Both the position numbers and the translations under genes were made by a program. Below, in pieces: positions 16,466-25,203 of a stretch of 64,000 bases of DNA (its first letter is position 1; each line of letters opens with the position of its first letter). The notes beneath the pieces were generated by a model, which made no database searches, was not told where the DNA came from, and saw nothing but the letters and a program-made list of their open reading frames with translations. The DNA comes from Neobacillus bataviensis LMG 21833 (GTDB lineage Bacteria > Bacillota > Bacilli > Bacillales > Cytobacillaceae), in the NCBI RefSeq assembly GCF_000307875.1, contig NZ_AJLS01000097.1:1-64000 (forward strand), given 5' to 3'.

Positions 16466-17485
16466 TTAACCCAAGTATCTATGGTATAGCGCCTTTGCTT
16501 CTGCAATATCCTTCGTTCCGTGTATGAGCACTCTTCCGTCTTTAAATAACACTAATCGGTGAGGATTCACCGTATAGGATAAAAGGTAAGGATTCCGCTG
16601 AATCGTCCCCCCTTGTTTTTCCAAAAAGATTTCTAATGCAGCCAAATCACGTAAAGTTGGACTGGGTGGACGGATCTGAACAGTATCTCTTCCACAGAGT
16701 ACTGCTGTTTTCGTTTGATTTTCAAACGATAAATAAGGATACGATCGGTTTATCCCGCAAGAAGGACAATTTTCACTTTTCATTTTATCGACTTGAATCG
16801 CACTAAACTGGTTTTTCCATAAATCAAAAGAAACAAGTTTGTTTCGTAATGAGTCGAAGTCACCGACTAAAATTTTCAACGCTTCACTTATTTGATAAGC
16901 AACCACCATTTGAACGGCCGGGCTTATTATCCCTGCGGTGTCACAGGTTAACCCGCCAATAGGAACCGTTTTAAGTAAACATGAAAGGCAAGGCGTTTTT
17001 TCGGGAATAATCGTGTAGGAAATGCCGTAGCTTCCAACACATGCACCATAAATCCATGGGACACCCACTTGTTGAGATACATCATTTATCATCATTCTTG
17101 TTTCAAAATTATCAGTTGCATCAATGATAAGATCCACGTGTTTCGCCCATTTTTCAAGCTCTAAGGCTGAAGCATCTGCAACAATTGCTTCAATTTCCAC
17201 AGATGAATTAACTGCTGATAAGCGCTGTTTGGCAGCTATGACTTTTGGGGTTCGGTTTTTGGCATCTACTTCTGTATATAATTGTTGCCGCTGCAAATTG
17301 CTCCATTCCACATAATCACGATCAACGATGGTAAGTTTGCCAATTCCAGCGCGGACCAACGCTTCGGCACTGCCTGTACCGAGTGCTCCCACTCCTATGA
17401 TGAGTACATGTTTAGTTGAAATCTTTTGTTGCCCATCTTTTCCAATGGGTGAAAATAGTTCTTGTCGTGAGTACCGTTGATTCAT
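16466..17485 (-). CDS. thiF: ThiF, ThiS adenylyltransferase
   Basis: 339 residues. The E1-like ATP-binding motif '[13 protein letters not shown]' (about 32-44), the '[14 protein letters not shown]' loop and 'DATDNFETR' are present, with two zinc-site CxxC pairs ('CLSC' and 'CPSC'). ThiF adenylates the C-terminal glycine of ThiS for sulfur transfer in thiazole synthesis. Length matches Bacillus ThiF. It overlaps the thiG stop by 4 bases and ends the operon. Confidence 0.93.
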   Translation of the reverse strand: MNQRYSRQELFSPIGKDGQQKISTKHVLIIGVGALGTGSAEALVRAGIGKLTIVDRDYVEWSNLQRQQLYTEVDAKNRTPKVIAAKQRLSAVNSSVEIEAIVADASALELEKWAKHVDLIIDATDNFETRMMINDVSQQVGVPWIYGACVGSYGISYTIIPEKTPCLSCLLKTVPIGGLTCDTAGIISPAVQMVVAYQISEALKILVGDFDSLRNKLVSFDLWKNQFSAIQVDKMKSENCPSCGINRSYPYLSFENQTKTAVLCGRDTVQIRPPSPTLRDLAALEIFLEKQGGTIQRNPYLLSYTVNPHRLVLFKDGRVLIHGTKDIAEAKALYHRYLG

Positions 17486-18249
17486 CCAATACTCATTCCT
17501 TCTTTTGGACTGCTTGCGGTTGCATATTTCTTTTTCTCGATTCTTCCAGCTTCAAAGCCTAATCGTCCGGCTTCAATTGCAAGCTTCATGGCTTTTGCCA
17601 TTTTTACCGGATCCTTTGCTGCTGACACTGCGGTATTTAATAACACACCATCTGCCCCTAATTCCATCGCCAAGGCAGCATCGGCCGGCGAGCCAATCCC
17701 AGCATCAACAATCACAGGAACGACGGCCTGTTCGATGATAAACCTAAGGTTTATTGGATTGATGATCCCCTGACCGGAACCAATTGGTGATGCACCTGGC
17801 ATAACCGCATTACAGCCAACTTCTTGCAGCTTCCTAGCTAACACCACATCGTCTGAGGTATAGGGGAGGACAATAAATCCTTCCTTCACCAATTCTTCCG
17901 TTGCCTTTAGAGTTTCAACGGGATCAGGAAGTAATGTTTGATTACAACCAATTACTTCCACTTTAATCATATCGCATAGACCTGAAGCTTTCGCTAATTT
18001 TGCGATTCGCACTGCCTCAGCTGCCGTTTTGGCACCAGCTGTATTAGGCAAAAGCGTATATTTATTGGTATCGAGCTGCTCCAAAAAATTGGGCTGGCTT
18101 GGTTCAAAAATATTCATTCTTCTTACTGCAAACGTAAGGATTTCAGCATCAGATACTTCCACAGCTTCCTTTTGGATTTCAAAGCTTGGATACTTTCCAG
18201 TTCCTAGTAATAAACGAGATTGAAAGGATAATGGACCTATTTTTAACAT
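17482..18249 (-). CDS. thiG: ThiG, thiazole synthase
   Basis: 255 residues, TIM-barrel. '[12 protein letters not shown]' at the N-terminus, 'MIKVEVIGC' with the Schiff-base lysine, '[14 protein letters not shown]' and '[20 protein letters not shown]' are ThiG signatures. It forms the thiazole phosphate from deoxyxylulose phosphate, ThiS thiocarboxylate and dehydroglycine. GTAGGAGG precedes the ATG, which lies 1 base after the thiS stop. Confidence 0.95.
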   Translation of the reverse strand: MLKIGPLSFQSRLLLGTGKYPSFEIQKEAVEVSDAEILTFAVRRMNIFEPSQPNFLEQLDTNKYTLLPNTAGAKTAAEAVRIAKLAKASGLCDMIKVEVIGCNQTLLPDPVETLKATEELVKEGFIVLPYTSDDVVLARKLQEVGCNAVMPGASPIGSGQGIINPINLRFIIEQAVVPVIVDAGIGSPADAALAMELGADGVLLNTAVSAAKDPVKMAKAMKLAIEAGRLGFEAGRIEKKKYATASSPKEGMSIG

Positions 18250-18250
18250 A

Positions 18251-18454
18251 TCAACCGCCTCCTACAAAATGGACTATTTCAATTCGATCTTTATCTGATA
18301 TTCTCGTACTCTGGTGTTCATGTTTCACTACTATTTCCCCGTTTACTTCCACGACGATGATTTTATCCTGAATGTCATAATGCTTGAGAACATCAGCAAT
18401 ACAAACGACATGTTTTGGTAGTTGGATTAACTCCCCATTTACAACGACTTCCAT
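18251..18454 (-). CDS. thiS: ThiS, sulfur carrier protein
   Basis: 67 residues from the ATG at 18454, which has GTAGGAGGGAAGG just upstream; the longer frame to 18484 lacks a site. Beta-grasp ubiquitin-like protein ending in '[10 protein letters not shown]', the Gly-Gly tail that is adenylated and thiocarboxylated. It sits between thiO and thiG. Confidence 0.93.
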   Translation of the reverse strand: MEVVVNGELIQLPKHVVCIADVLKHYDIQDKIIVVEVNGEIVVKHEHQSTRISDKDRIEIVHFVGGG

Positions 18455-18464
18455 ACCTTCCCTC

Positions 18465-19604
18465 CTACACAACTGTTTCTTCATGCCTTTCCAAATGAAA
18501 AGCAGAAAGTAGCGTTCGATCCAGTAATCTCTCTGCTAAAAGATCTGCCACTAGTTTTCCTGTTATCGGACCTAATAAAATCCCGTTTCGAAAATGTCCT
18601 GCGGCAACGTACAATCCCTTCCAACTTGGATGTTCGCCAATGTATGGCATCCCATCCCCTGTCTGCGGTCGGATTCCAGACCATACTCGCTCCCATGGTG
18701 CTTCATTCAGCTCAGGAACAAGTTGTGTTGCTCTTTCTATTAAGCTTGCAATCCCTCTAGGTGTTACCGTTTGATCAAATGTATGCTCAATCATGGTAGC
18801 GCCGATATAAATTTCTCCATTTCGTTTTGGTACCAGATAACACCTCTTGTCGGAAAAAATGGTCGTGTTGATCACCGGTTTTTCTGGCCTGACAGAAAAG
18901 CACTCTCCTTTAACTGGATACACATTTATTTCGAGCCCGGATTCACGCATTAATTTAGCTGCCCATGCTCCGGTGGCGACGACAACCTGTTCTCCGTGGA
19001 TAACACCATGGGAAGTGTTAACTCCTTTAACCTGACCGTTTTCATAATTAATAGAAACGACTTCAGTATACTCACGAATCTCGGTGCCAAAATAAGCTGC
19101 TGCTTGCGCGTATGCTCTTGATAAATTTGCTGGTTGTACATGGCCATCATTAGGAAGAAACATGGCTCCTGAAATGCTTGGAGATAAGGATGGTTCCAAT
19201 TCAAGTAATTCCTTTTTATCAAGCCATGTTATTGCAGGATCCCACTTCCTTTGGAAGGTGACTTGTTTATGTACTATGGATGCTATTTCTTCTGTTTCCG
19301 CAATTTTTAGCATTCCTTTATTGACCAACTCGATATCAATTCCTGTATATTCAAATAATTCGCTTGAGAGAGTTGGAAACATGGCTCGACTTTTTAGAGC
19401 CATTTGGAATAACGGACCATCTTGTTCAATCTCCGCCTGTGCAGCCAGCATTCCGGCGGCAGCACTTGATGCTTGGCAAGCCAATCGATCCTTCTCAAGT
19501 ATGACCACTTTTCTTCCCATTTTTGATAGCTGATAGGCAATGGAGGATCCGATTATTCCGCCGCCGATAATAATCACATCAAATGAATTTTCCACTTTTT
19601 CCAT
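18465..19604 (-). CDS. thiO: ThiO, glycine oxidase
   Basis: 379 residues; FAD-binding 'DVIIIGGGIIGSSIAYQL' near the N-terminus and 'YIGATMIEHTFD', 'GIRPQTGDGMPYIG', 'GHFRNGILLGP' in the C-terminal half, all typical of glycine oxidase. It makes dehydroglycine for ThiG. The ORF begins at an ATG directly adjacent to GGGAG; the in-frame GTG at 19595 has better spacing, so the true start may be there. It overlaps the tenI end by 26 bases. Confidence 0.93.
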   Translation of the reverse strand: MEKVENSFDVIIIGGGIIGSSIAYQLSKMGRKVVILEKDRLACQASSAAAGMLAAQAEIEQDGPLFQMALKSRAMFPTLSSELFEYTGIDIELVNKGMLKIAETEEIASIVHKQVTFQRKWDPAITWLDKKELLELEPSLSPSISGAMFLPNDGHVQPANLSRAYAQAAAYFGTEIREYTEVVSINYENGQVKGVNTSHGVIHGEQVVVATGAWAAKLMRESGLEINVYPVKGECFSVRPEKPVINTTIFSDKRCYLVPKRNGEIYIGATMIEHTFDQTVTPRGIASLIERATQLVPELNEAPWERVWSGIRPQTGDGMPYIGEHPSWKGLYVAAGHFRNGILLGPITGKLVADLLAERLLDRTLLSAFHLERHEETVV

Positions 19605-20217
19605 CTCCCATTTTTAATACTTTTGTGTAAGACTTAATTGCTGCTAGTGGATCACGTGCATCTAAAACTCCAGACATAACTGCGATCCCATTTGCCCCTG
19701 CCTGTAGTACCTGTGCTGTATTCTCTGGTGTTATGCCTCCAATCGCAATCGTCGGAATGTCAAGTTGTGTCAACATTGACAATTTCCTCACTCCTTTTGG
19801 CGCCACATCTGGTTTGGATTGAGAAGGGAAAATGTGACCGTAAATTACATAGTCTGCCCCATTCGCTTTTGCATCCACTCCTTCCTCATAAGAATGAATC
19901 GAGCACCCAATCCGAAACTGAGGGAAACTTTCCTTCACAATAGCCGGTTCTATACTGTGAAAGGCTAATTGAACCCCACCAACCCTTGTAACTAAGGCAA
20001 CATCAAGGCGATCATTAATGATTACCTTTGAAAGCGGGATATTTGCAGCATGTAAAAGTTGGACCGTTTGAAATAGTTCCCTAGCCGTTTTTTGTTTTTC
20101 CCGTAAATGGATGGCCGTTACATAGGGGTGAATATCAATGAGAATTTCCCGGAACTGCTCAATCGGCATCTTACCATTGGAAATGATATGAAACTCTTTA
20201 TCTTTGAAAATACACAT
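19579..20217 (-). CDS. tenI: TenI, thiazole tautomerase (ThiE-like)
   Basis: About 212 residues, TIM-barrel. 'YVTAIHLREKQKTARELF', 'VIINDRLDVAL', 'GCSIHSYEEG' with the conserved His and 'YVIYGHIFPSQSK' match TenI rather than ThiE (no diphosphate-binding T-x-T-K set). TenI isomerises the ThiG product. AAAGGGG lies just before the ATG. First gene of the operon, downstream of the TPP riboswitch. Bacillus subtilis has tenA before tenI; here tenA is absent. Confidence 0.88.
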   Translation of the reverse strand: MCIFKDKEFHIISNGKMPIEQFREILIDIHPYVTAIHLREKQKTARELFQTVQLLHAANIPLSKVIINDRLDVALVTRVGGVQLAFHSIEPAIVKESFPQFRIGCSIHSYEEGVDAKANGADYVIYGHIFPSQSKPDVAPKGVRKLSMLTQLDIPTIAIGGITPENTAQVLQAGANGIAVMSGVLDARDPLAAIKSYTKVLKMGDGKSGKFI

Positions 20218-20250
20218 CACCCCTTTCAGAAGATTCCGCTAAAAGTAAAA

Positions 20251-20285
20251 ACAAAAAACCACTTCCTTTGATTAAGAAAGTGGTT
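20251..20285 (-). terminator. Riboswitch terminator
   Basis: On the minus strand AACCACTTT and its near complement form a stem (20257-20285) followed by a T-run. Its 5' arm can instead pair with the 'aagtgg' at the 3' edge of the aptamer, giving the expected terminator/antiterminator switch. Confidence 0.8.
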
Positions 20286-20329
20286 GAAATTTGAAATAGA
20301 ATCATACATTCTTCAAATATCCAGTTTCC

Positions 20330-20418
20330 ACTTCCCTACGCTGGTATGATCCAGATCAGGTTCATAGAGTCCTGAAGTAGCACTTCAATCTCAGCCCTTT
20401 AAAAAGGCACCTCTAGCG
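20330..20418 (-). promoter_or_regulatory. TPP riboswitch (THI element)
   Basis: Minus-strand sequence contains 'GGGCTGAGA', 'ACCTGATCTGGATCATACC' and 'AGCGTAGGGAAG', the conserved core of the thiamine-pyrophosphate aptamer. It is followed by a terminator hairpin before tenI, so TPP should switch the tenI-thiOSGF operon off by premature termination. Confidence 0.95.
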
Positions 20419-20698
20419 GATAAACTTCATTTATTATTTTTATTGATGACCTTACATGGATAATGTTAGCACTTTTGTTAGAATTGTCAAATACTTTATC
20501 GTTGTGCAAAATCTGCAAAAAGGTCGTCCTGTATCAAATTAAAGTATAATAATGTGTTACATCTTTTTGTTTAAAAATGATTCTTTCAATAGGGTTAGGA
20601 ATCGAAACAAATTTTTAACTTTTACGATTTAGGAAAAATTTATTTAATACTTTTACAGAAGTAAGGGGAAAATAAGAGGAACTTGAATTAGGAGGGCG
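20419..20698. other. Intergenic region with riboswitch promoter
   Basis: About 280 AT-rich bases between divergent units. It should hold the thi operon promoter; no ORF or repeat is recognised. Confidence 0.4.
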
Positions 20699-20704
20699 AT
20701 GCAG

Positions 20705-20908
20705 TTGAAAGAAAAGGAAAAGGAAGCAATTGAAGCAAATCAAGAAATGGATGAAATATTTTATGACTCTGGATTCAGTTCCATTAAAGGGGATACCGAA
20801 GCAGATACAGCAAATCTTGAAATCCAAGAGCAGTTTTATGGAGCTGACAAAGAAGATCATTCTCTTCCTTTTCATGTTGATACCAATAATCCACCAATAC
20901 AAAAGTAA
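20705..20908 (+). CDS. Small acidic hypothetical protein
   Basis: 67 residues, rich in Glu and Asp with no hydrophobic segment ('EANQEMDEIFYDSGFSS'). GGAGGGCG is upstream; a TTG at 20705 has ideal spacing, while the ATG at 20699 is 3 bases from the site. Its acidic, unstructured look resembles small sporulation-type Bacillus proteins, but I do not recognise it. Confidence 0.55.
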   Translation: MKEKEKEAIEANQEMDEIFYDSGFSSIKGDTEADTANLEIQEQFYGADKEDHSLPFHVDTNNPPIQK

Positions 20909-21022
20909 AAAAAAAGCCTTTTTTTGCGCTACTTGCAAGGAAAGGACTTTTTTACTTTTTAAGGTCTCAAGGAGAAAACATTATAAAAGGGAATCATAAA
21001 TGTGTCAGGCACCTACCATACT

Positions 21023-21211
21023 CTACGTAACTCGAATTCTACCAACTCTTCTATTTCGATTACGATCTTTACTATCTAGTGCACTTTGAGATTGATGAAT
21101 ACCTGGAAATGATATGAGGCCAGCCTTAAACATGGCATACCCGATAAAGGTAGCAAAGATCGAACTTCCGATCAGAAACCAGATGAATCTGCTGCCAACA
21201 TAGCGTATCAT
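21023..21211 (-). CDS. Small membrane protein
   Basis: 62 residues with one long hydrophobic stretch (about 8-34) and a basic Arg/Asn-rich tail. AAAGAGGTG is 5 bases before the ATG, a good site, so it is probably expressed. No family recognised. Confidence 0.55.
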   Translation of the reverse strand: MIRYVGSRFIWFLIGSSIFATFIGYAMFKAGLISFPGIHQSQSALDSKDRNRNRRVGRIRVT

Positions 21212-21302
21212 ATTTTCACCTCTTTACCTTCTCATTGATGATAAATATGATGAAATGATCATTTTTATGTCATCTTATTCCACTCTAGAATATAGGGTCT
21301 AA

Positions 21303-22529
21303 TTACATTACCTTAGATAGATTTTTAATAGCCACTCTCGTTTGTTTCACATTTCCTTTTCTCAAGCTGATCATCGCAATAAAGGAGATACAGTAGAGGA
21401 TTGCTAGGTAGCTCATGGCAATCGTGACGTTTGCGTGCTGCAGAATAAAGCCAACTAAAATGGGGGATAGGCCGCCTAATGCTCTGCCAAAGTTAAAGAT
21501 TGTGTTTGTTGCCGTGCTGCGAACTTCTATTGGGAAGTAAGCGCTGATAAGAGCACCATAGCCGGCAAACATTCCGTTCGAAAAGAATCCAACGATGGCG
21601 CCGCCAATTAACACACCTGCTGCTCCCGTTGCAAAGGAGTACAAGAAAACTGCCACTGCTGACGCAGCAAGGAAGAATCCATAAGCTTTCTTCATTCCAA
21701 ATCGGTCCATCACTTGACCAAATGTTAACATTCCTGCAATCATTCCGACCGCCGTACTAATGGTCCACAAGGCAGAACCCGAAACCGACAAACCTTGTGA
21801 TGTTTGTAAAATCGATGGCAGCCAAATCATCAAACCATTATAGCCGGCAATTTGCACCGTAGCCATGATCGCTAATGCAATGGTCGTAAAGGCTGTCCGT
21901 GGATTTGCAAATAATTGTTTAACATTTCCTTGCTTTACAGCTGCTTGTCGTTTTTCCTTTTGCGCCGCAAGCCATTCTGGTGATTCGTTTAAATTTTTCC
22001 TTACGAAGAAGGCAAAGATAACCGGTATAATTCCGACAAAAAACAAACCTCTCCAACCAAATGTCGGTAGAATCATGGCACTTAGTAGGGCAGCTAGGAT
22101 AACCCCAAATTGAGCTCCAATACTTACATAAGATGAGGCACGGCCTTGTTTATTCTTTGGCCATGCTTCTGCGACAAGCGTCATGCCAATTCCATATTCT
22201 CCGCCTGCACCTACGCCAGCAATAAACCTGAAAATGTATACTTGTTCAACATTTGCTGCCAAACCTGTTAACGCCGTGCCGATTGCGAATAATAAGACAG
22301 TATACGTAAAAACTTTCACTCTTCCAAACTTATCTGCTAAGATTCCGAAAAGGATTCCCCCAAATAACATGCCTAAGTTGGTAATAGAGGAAATCAAACC
22401 GCCTGTTGCCATGTCTAGATGGAATTCAGCGATGATCATGGACATAGCAAAGGAAATAAACATAATGTCCATACCTTCTAAGGTCAAACCTGTTACTGAT
22501 GCGACAACTGTCTTTTTCTGATAATTCAT
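21303..22529 (-). CDS. MFS transporter, AAHS-like, PyrR-controlled
   Basis: About 408 residues with 12 hydrophobic segments. 'GILFGILADKFGRVKVF' is the MFS loop 2-3 motif and 'RFIAGVGAGGEYG' the AAHS-type helix 4 motif; the family moves aromatic or other organic acids with protons. Start: ATG at 22529; GGGG of AAAGGGG lies 10 bases upstream. The leader has a complete attenuator with a PyrR-type binding loop and a second loop covering the ribosome binding site, so expression should fall when UMP is high. That points to a pyrimidine-pathway substrate such as orotate, but this is inference. Confidence 0.85.
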   Translation of the reverse strand: MNYQKKTVVASVTGLTLEGMDIMFISFAMSMIIAEFHLDMATGGLISSITNLGMLFGGILFGILADKFGRVKVFTYTVLLFAIGTALTGLAANVEQVYIFRFIAGVGAGGEYGIGMTLVAEAWPKNKQGRASSYVSIGAQFGVILAALLSAMILPTFGWRGLFFVGIIPVIFAFFVRKNLNESPEWLAAQKEKRQAAVKQGNVKQLFANPRTAFTTIALAIMATVQIAGYNGLMIWLPSILQTSQGLSVSGSALWTISTAVGMIAGMLTFGQVMDRFGMKKAYGFFLAASAVAVFLYSFATGAAGVLIGGAIVGFFSNGMFAGYGALISAYFPIEVRSTATNTIFNFGRALGGLSPILVGFILQHANVTIAMSYLAILYCISFIAMISLRKGNVKQTRVAIKNLSKVM

Positions 22530-22534
22530 TCTGT

Positions 22535-22570
22535 CTTTTCCCCTTTCGAGCCTCACTGGACTTGATTAAA
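22535..22570 (-). promoter_or_regulatory. Second PyrR-type binding loop over the ribosome binding site
   Basis: On the minus strand AGTCCAGTGAGGCT (22549-22562) fits the PyrR-loop consensus ARUCCNGNGAGGYU. It is followed by GAAAGGGG (22540-22547), which is the Shine-Dalgarno site of the MFS gene and can pair into the lower stem with upstream CTTTTAATC. PyrR bound here should block translation. Confidence 0.7.
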
Positions 22571-22582
22571 AGATTTTTTAGC

Positions 22583-22700
22583 AAAATAAAATGCCCTTTC
22601 ATCCATAGGATAAAAGGGCATTCATATATACACAATTAAGTTATATGAATAGTCATGTTCGCCCTTTTTAGCCTCTCTGGACTACCTTTAAAGGAAATTT
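22583..22700 (-). promoter_or_regulatory. PyrR-type attenuator leader
   Basis: Three parts are seen on the minus strand: a PyrR-loop with AGTCCAGAGAGGCT (22670-22683) in a CCTTT/AAGGG stem; an antiterminator in which AAAAAGGGC plus ATTCATATA can pair with TATATGAAT plus GCCCTTTT; and a terminator hairpin (22591-22621, ATGCCCTTT/AAAGGGCAT) with a T-rich tail to 22583. This is the layout of Bacillus pyr attenuators: PyrR-UMP stabilises the first loop, freeing the terminator. Confidence 0.85.
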
Positions 22701-22941
22701 CTTTATTATCCTATCATGCTTATGGGGCAATGTAAATTTTTTTTACAAAAATAATTTACATTACCGTTTGATGAATCACCACCTTTATCCCGAGAGGGTG
22801 GTTGTCCGATGATTCTGCAAGTATCAGGCACTGCCACTTTTTACGAAAACTCTTAAAACATATTAGTGATTTATATAACTATAAAAAACAGGTAATGTTT
22901 ATATACTAATGGTAAGCAAATCATGGAAAGGGGTAATTTTG

Positions 22942-23457
22942 GTGCAAGGATGTTCTAGCGGTATGTTTGGAAATGGTCCTGTCACACTTTCAGACGGATT
23001 AAATAAATTGGTGAGCGAACATGTCCCATTACGGAACAGTTTGGAGACACTAGTTTCCTTATGCAAACAGGTGGAGGAAGAACAAGGGGATTCCTTTGAA
23101 GTATTAATAAAAGAGGTAAAAGAGTTCACCACAAACCTTGATTATCATTCCGAGCGTGAAGAAACGATTTTATTTCGAATGATGGAAGTATATCTTGGTA
23201 AAAATGGCGGTCCGATAGCAGTAATGGAGTATGAGCATGAGGAGGCCCATGGTTTCATCAACAAATTTTTAAAAATTGTTGAGGATAATCCACAATTTTC
23301 CAGAAAAGAGAAAATAACCCATTCCAATTTAATCGAAAATGCTTATCATACATTAATTAGCCATTTTGGCAAAGAAGAACAAGTATTGTATCCAATGGCT
23401 GAGAGGATGTTTACCGAAGAGGAAAAAGAATTACTTAAGCAAAAAGTATCAGAATAA
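22942..23457 (+). CDS. Hemerythrin domain-containing protein
   Basis: About 171 residues. Metal-ligand pattern of hemerythrin: H in 'LVSEHVPLR', H-x-x-x-E in 'DYHSEREE', H in 'YEHEEAHG' and H in 'SHFGKEEQVLYP'; so a di-iron O2/NO-binding helical bundle is likely. I prefer the GTG at 22942 with AAAGGGG 8 bases upstream; an upstream ATG at 22909 lacks a site. Stands alone. Confidence 0.82.
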   Translation: MQGCSSGMFGNGPVTLSDGLNKLVSEHVPLRNSLETLVSLCKQVEEEQGDSFEVLIKEVKEFTTNLDYHSEREETILFRMMEVYLGKNGGPIAVMEYEHEEAHGFINKFLKIVEDNPQFSRKEKITHSNLIENAYHTLISHFGKEEQVLYPMAERMFTEEEKELLKQKVSE

Positions 23458-23515
23458 ATTGATGAAGGACAGGATTGCTTTATTCTCCAGCGGTTTTGTC
23501 CCTCACTCCCCCCAC

Positions 23516-23608
23516 CTAAAACATCCTGCTATAGCTGGAAAACTTGCAAACTCCTTCCTCATATCCGAAACGAAATCCCATCTTTTCCTCTAGAAATCTC
23601 CCAATCTT
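23516..23608 (-). pseudogene. Duplicated fragment of the 13.5-kb hypothetical gene
   Basis: About 90 bases closely match 13547-13637, the C-terminal coding end of the hypothetical gene at 13509 ('taaaacatcc.gctatagctgg' through 'cccaatct'). The rest of the module is absent. It is immediately followed by a degenerate family-1 palindrome. Confidence 0.75.
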
Positions 23609-23612
23609 AAAT

Positions 23613-23664
23613 GGTGGCAGTCCCCCAGTACGTTAAAGCTTTACTTTACCGGGGGAATGACCCT
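23613..23664. repeat. Degenerate family-1 palindrome
   Basis: 'ggcagtcccccagtacg' and 'accgggggaatgaccctg' are diverged arms of the 50-bp palindrome. Confidence 0.6.
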
Positions 23665-23810
23665 GAAACTAGAGATGATACTTTTTCAAAAGAAAAACAC
23701 CTATATTATCATATAAGTACAAACATAAACATATCGGTTTATATTTGTATAGCGGAATTGTAGAATAAAGGAAGCATGATAAAAAGAATAAATGGAAGGA
23801 AGTGCTCTCC

Positions 23811-24929
23811 TTGGAATTCGCTGGTCATACATTGTTTCAATCTGTACCATTTGGAAATGAATGGTTAGCAAGCCGGTTAGTGATGGCCCCAATGACAAGA
23901 ATCTTTTCGAAAGAAGGTGTCCCAGGGGAAAATGTAGCACAATATTACCGCAAACGTGCAGAGAATGGAATTGGACTCATCATAACTGAAGGGACAGCAA
24001 TCAACCACCCCGCTGCGGTCATGCACGCCGATATTCCCCGTTTTTATGGTGAGGACGCCTTAAATGGCTGGGCAAATGTAGTTAACGAAGTCCACCGAGC
24101 AGGTGGCAAAATCATTCCACAATTATGGCATGTTGGGGCAGCTCGAAAAGCAGGCAGTGAACCAAATATTGAAGCACCTCCCGTGAGTCCGTCTGGATTT
24201 ACTTTAAGAGGCAGCAGAAATGAGAAAATAAATGCTTTAACGAAAGAAGAAGTCACCGCATTGATTGATACATACGCCGAAGCTGCAGCCAATGCGAAGC
24301 GCATCGGCTTTGACGGAATTGAATTGCATGGAGCGCATGGATACTTAATTGATCAATTTTTTTGGGAAGTAACGAATAAGCGTAATGATGAGTATGGTGG
24401 GGATCTAGGCGAACGAACAAAATTTGCGGCAGACATTGTTCGTGCTTGCCGAAAAGAAGTAGGGCCAAATTTTCCAATTGTCTTTCGTTATTCACAATGG
24501 AAAGGAACCGATTATCACGCTAAATTAGCTAAGAACTCTAAAGAACTTGAACAATTGCTCACCCCGTTAGTTGAAGCAGGTGTAGATATTTTCCACTGCT
24601 CTACCAGACGAATATGGGAACCTGAATTTAAAGATGAAGATCCATCATTAACCTTAGCCGGCTGGACTAAACGAATTACTAAAAAGCCAACGATTGCGGT
24701 TGGTTCCGTCGGTATTAACCGCGCATATCTGAGCAATCAGGATAACGATCATGTAACAATTGAAGACAATCTCAAAATTGTAGATGAAAAAATCAAAGCA
24801 GGCGAATTTGACTACGTAGCAGTCGGTCGCGCACTGCTAGCTGATTCAGAATGGGCTGTAAAACTCAAAAATGGTAAACTTGATCAAGTTTTGCATTATA
24901 CGAAGGAATCCGAGAAATACCTAATTTAA
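23811..24929 (+). CDS. Old Yellow Enzyme-type NADH:flavin oxidoreductase
   Basis: About 372 residues, FMN TIM-barrel. 'LVMAPMTRIFSKEG' binds FMN, 'DGIELHGAHGYLIDQFFWEV' carries the catalytic H-x-x-H-type pair, and 'YGGDLGERTKFAADIV' follows as usual. It should reduce activated alkenes (enones). The start is probably the TTG at 23811, 10 bases after GGAAGGA; a GTG at 23802 has no room. Followed by an unrelated gap; a second member is at 26259. Confidence 0.9.
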   Translation: MEFAGHTLFQSVPFGNEWLASRLVMAPMTRIFSKEGVPGENVAQYYRKRAENGIGLIITEGTAINHPAAVMHADIPRFYGEDALNGWANVVNEVHRAGGKIIPQLWHVGAARKAGSEPNIEAPPVSPSGFTLRGSRNEKINALTKEEVTALIDTYAEAAANAKRIGFDGIELHGAHGYLIDQFFWEVTNKRNDEYGGDLGERTKFAADIVRACRKEVGPNFPIVFRYSQWKGTDYHAKLAKNSKELEQLLTPLVEAGVDIFHCSTRRIWEPEFKDEDPSLTLAGWTKRITKKPTIAVGSVGINRAYLSNQDNDHVTIEDNLKIVDEKIKAGEFDYVAVGRALLADSEWAVKLKNGKLDQVLHYTKESEKYLI

Positions 24930-25203
24930 TTTCAATCAAGAACCGTGCGTTTTTAATATGCAACTACCATCTTTCAAACAGAGTCGGTATCTTTGAATTT
25001 TACCCGATTAATGTACTCTTCATATGGGTCCATTATTCGGGTTTTACTATGTCCTCAGAATGAAAACCCTTCGATAGCATTAGTAAACCATTTGCCTCCT
25101 CTCCTATTCAAAAACAGGCATTAATTGGGACTTAAGATTTTTCCATTTTTGTGCTGCCTTACATATGATAATGTACCGATGACTTCAAATGGAGGAGGCG
25201 TTC
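24930..25203. other. Intergenic region with possible gene debris
   Basis: On the minus strand a short open stretch reads 'DPYEEYINRVKFKDTDSV' between stops, suggesting an old gene fragment. No family is recognised. Confidence 0.25.
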
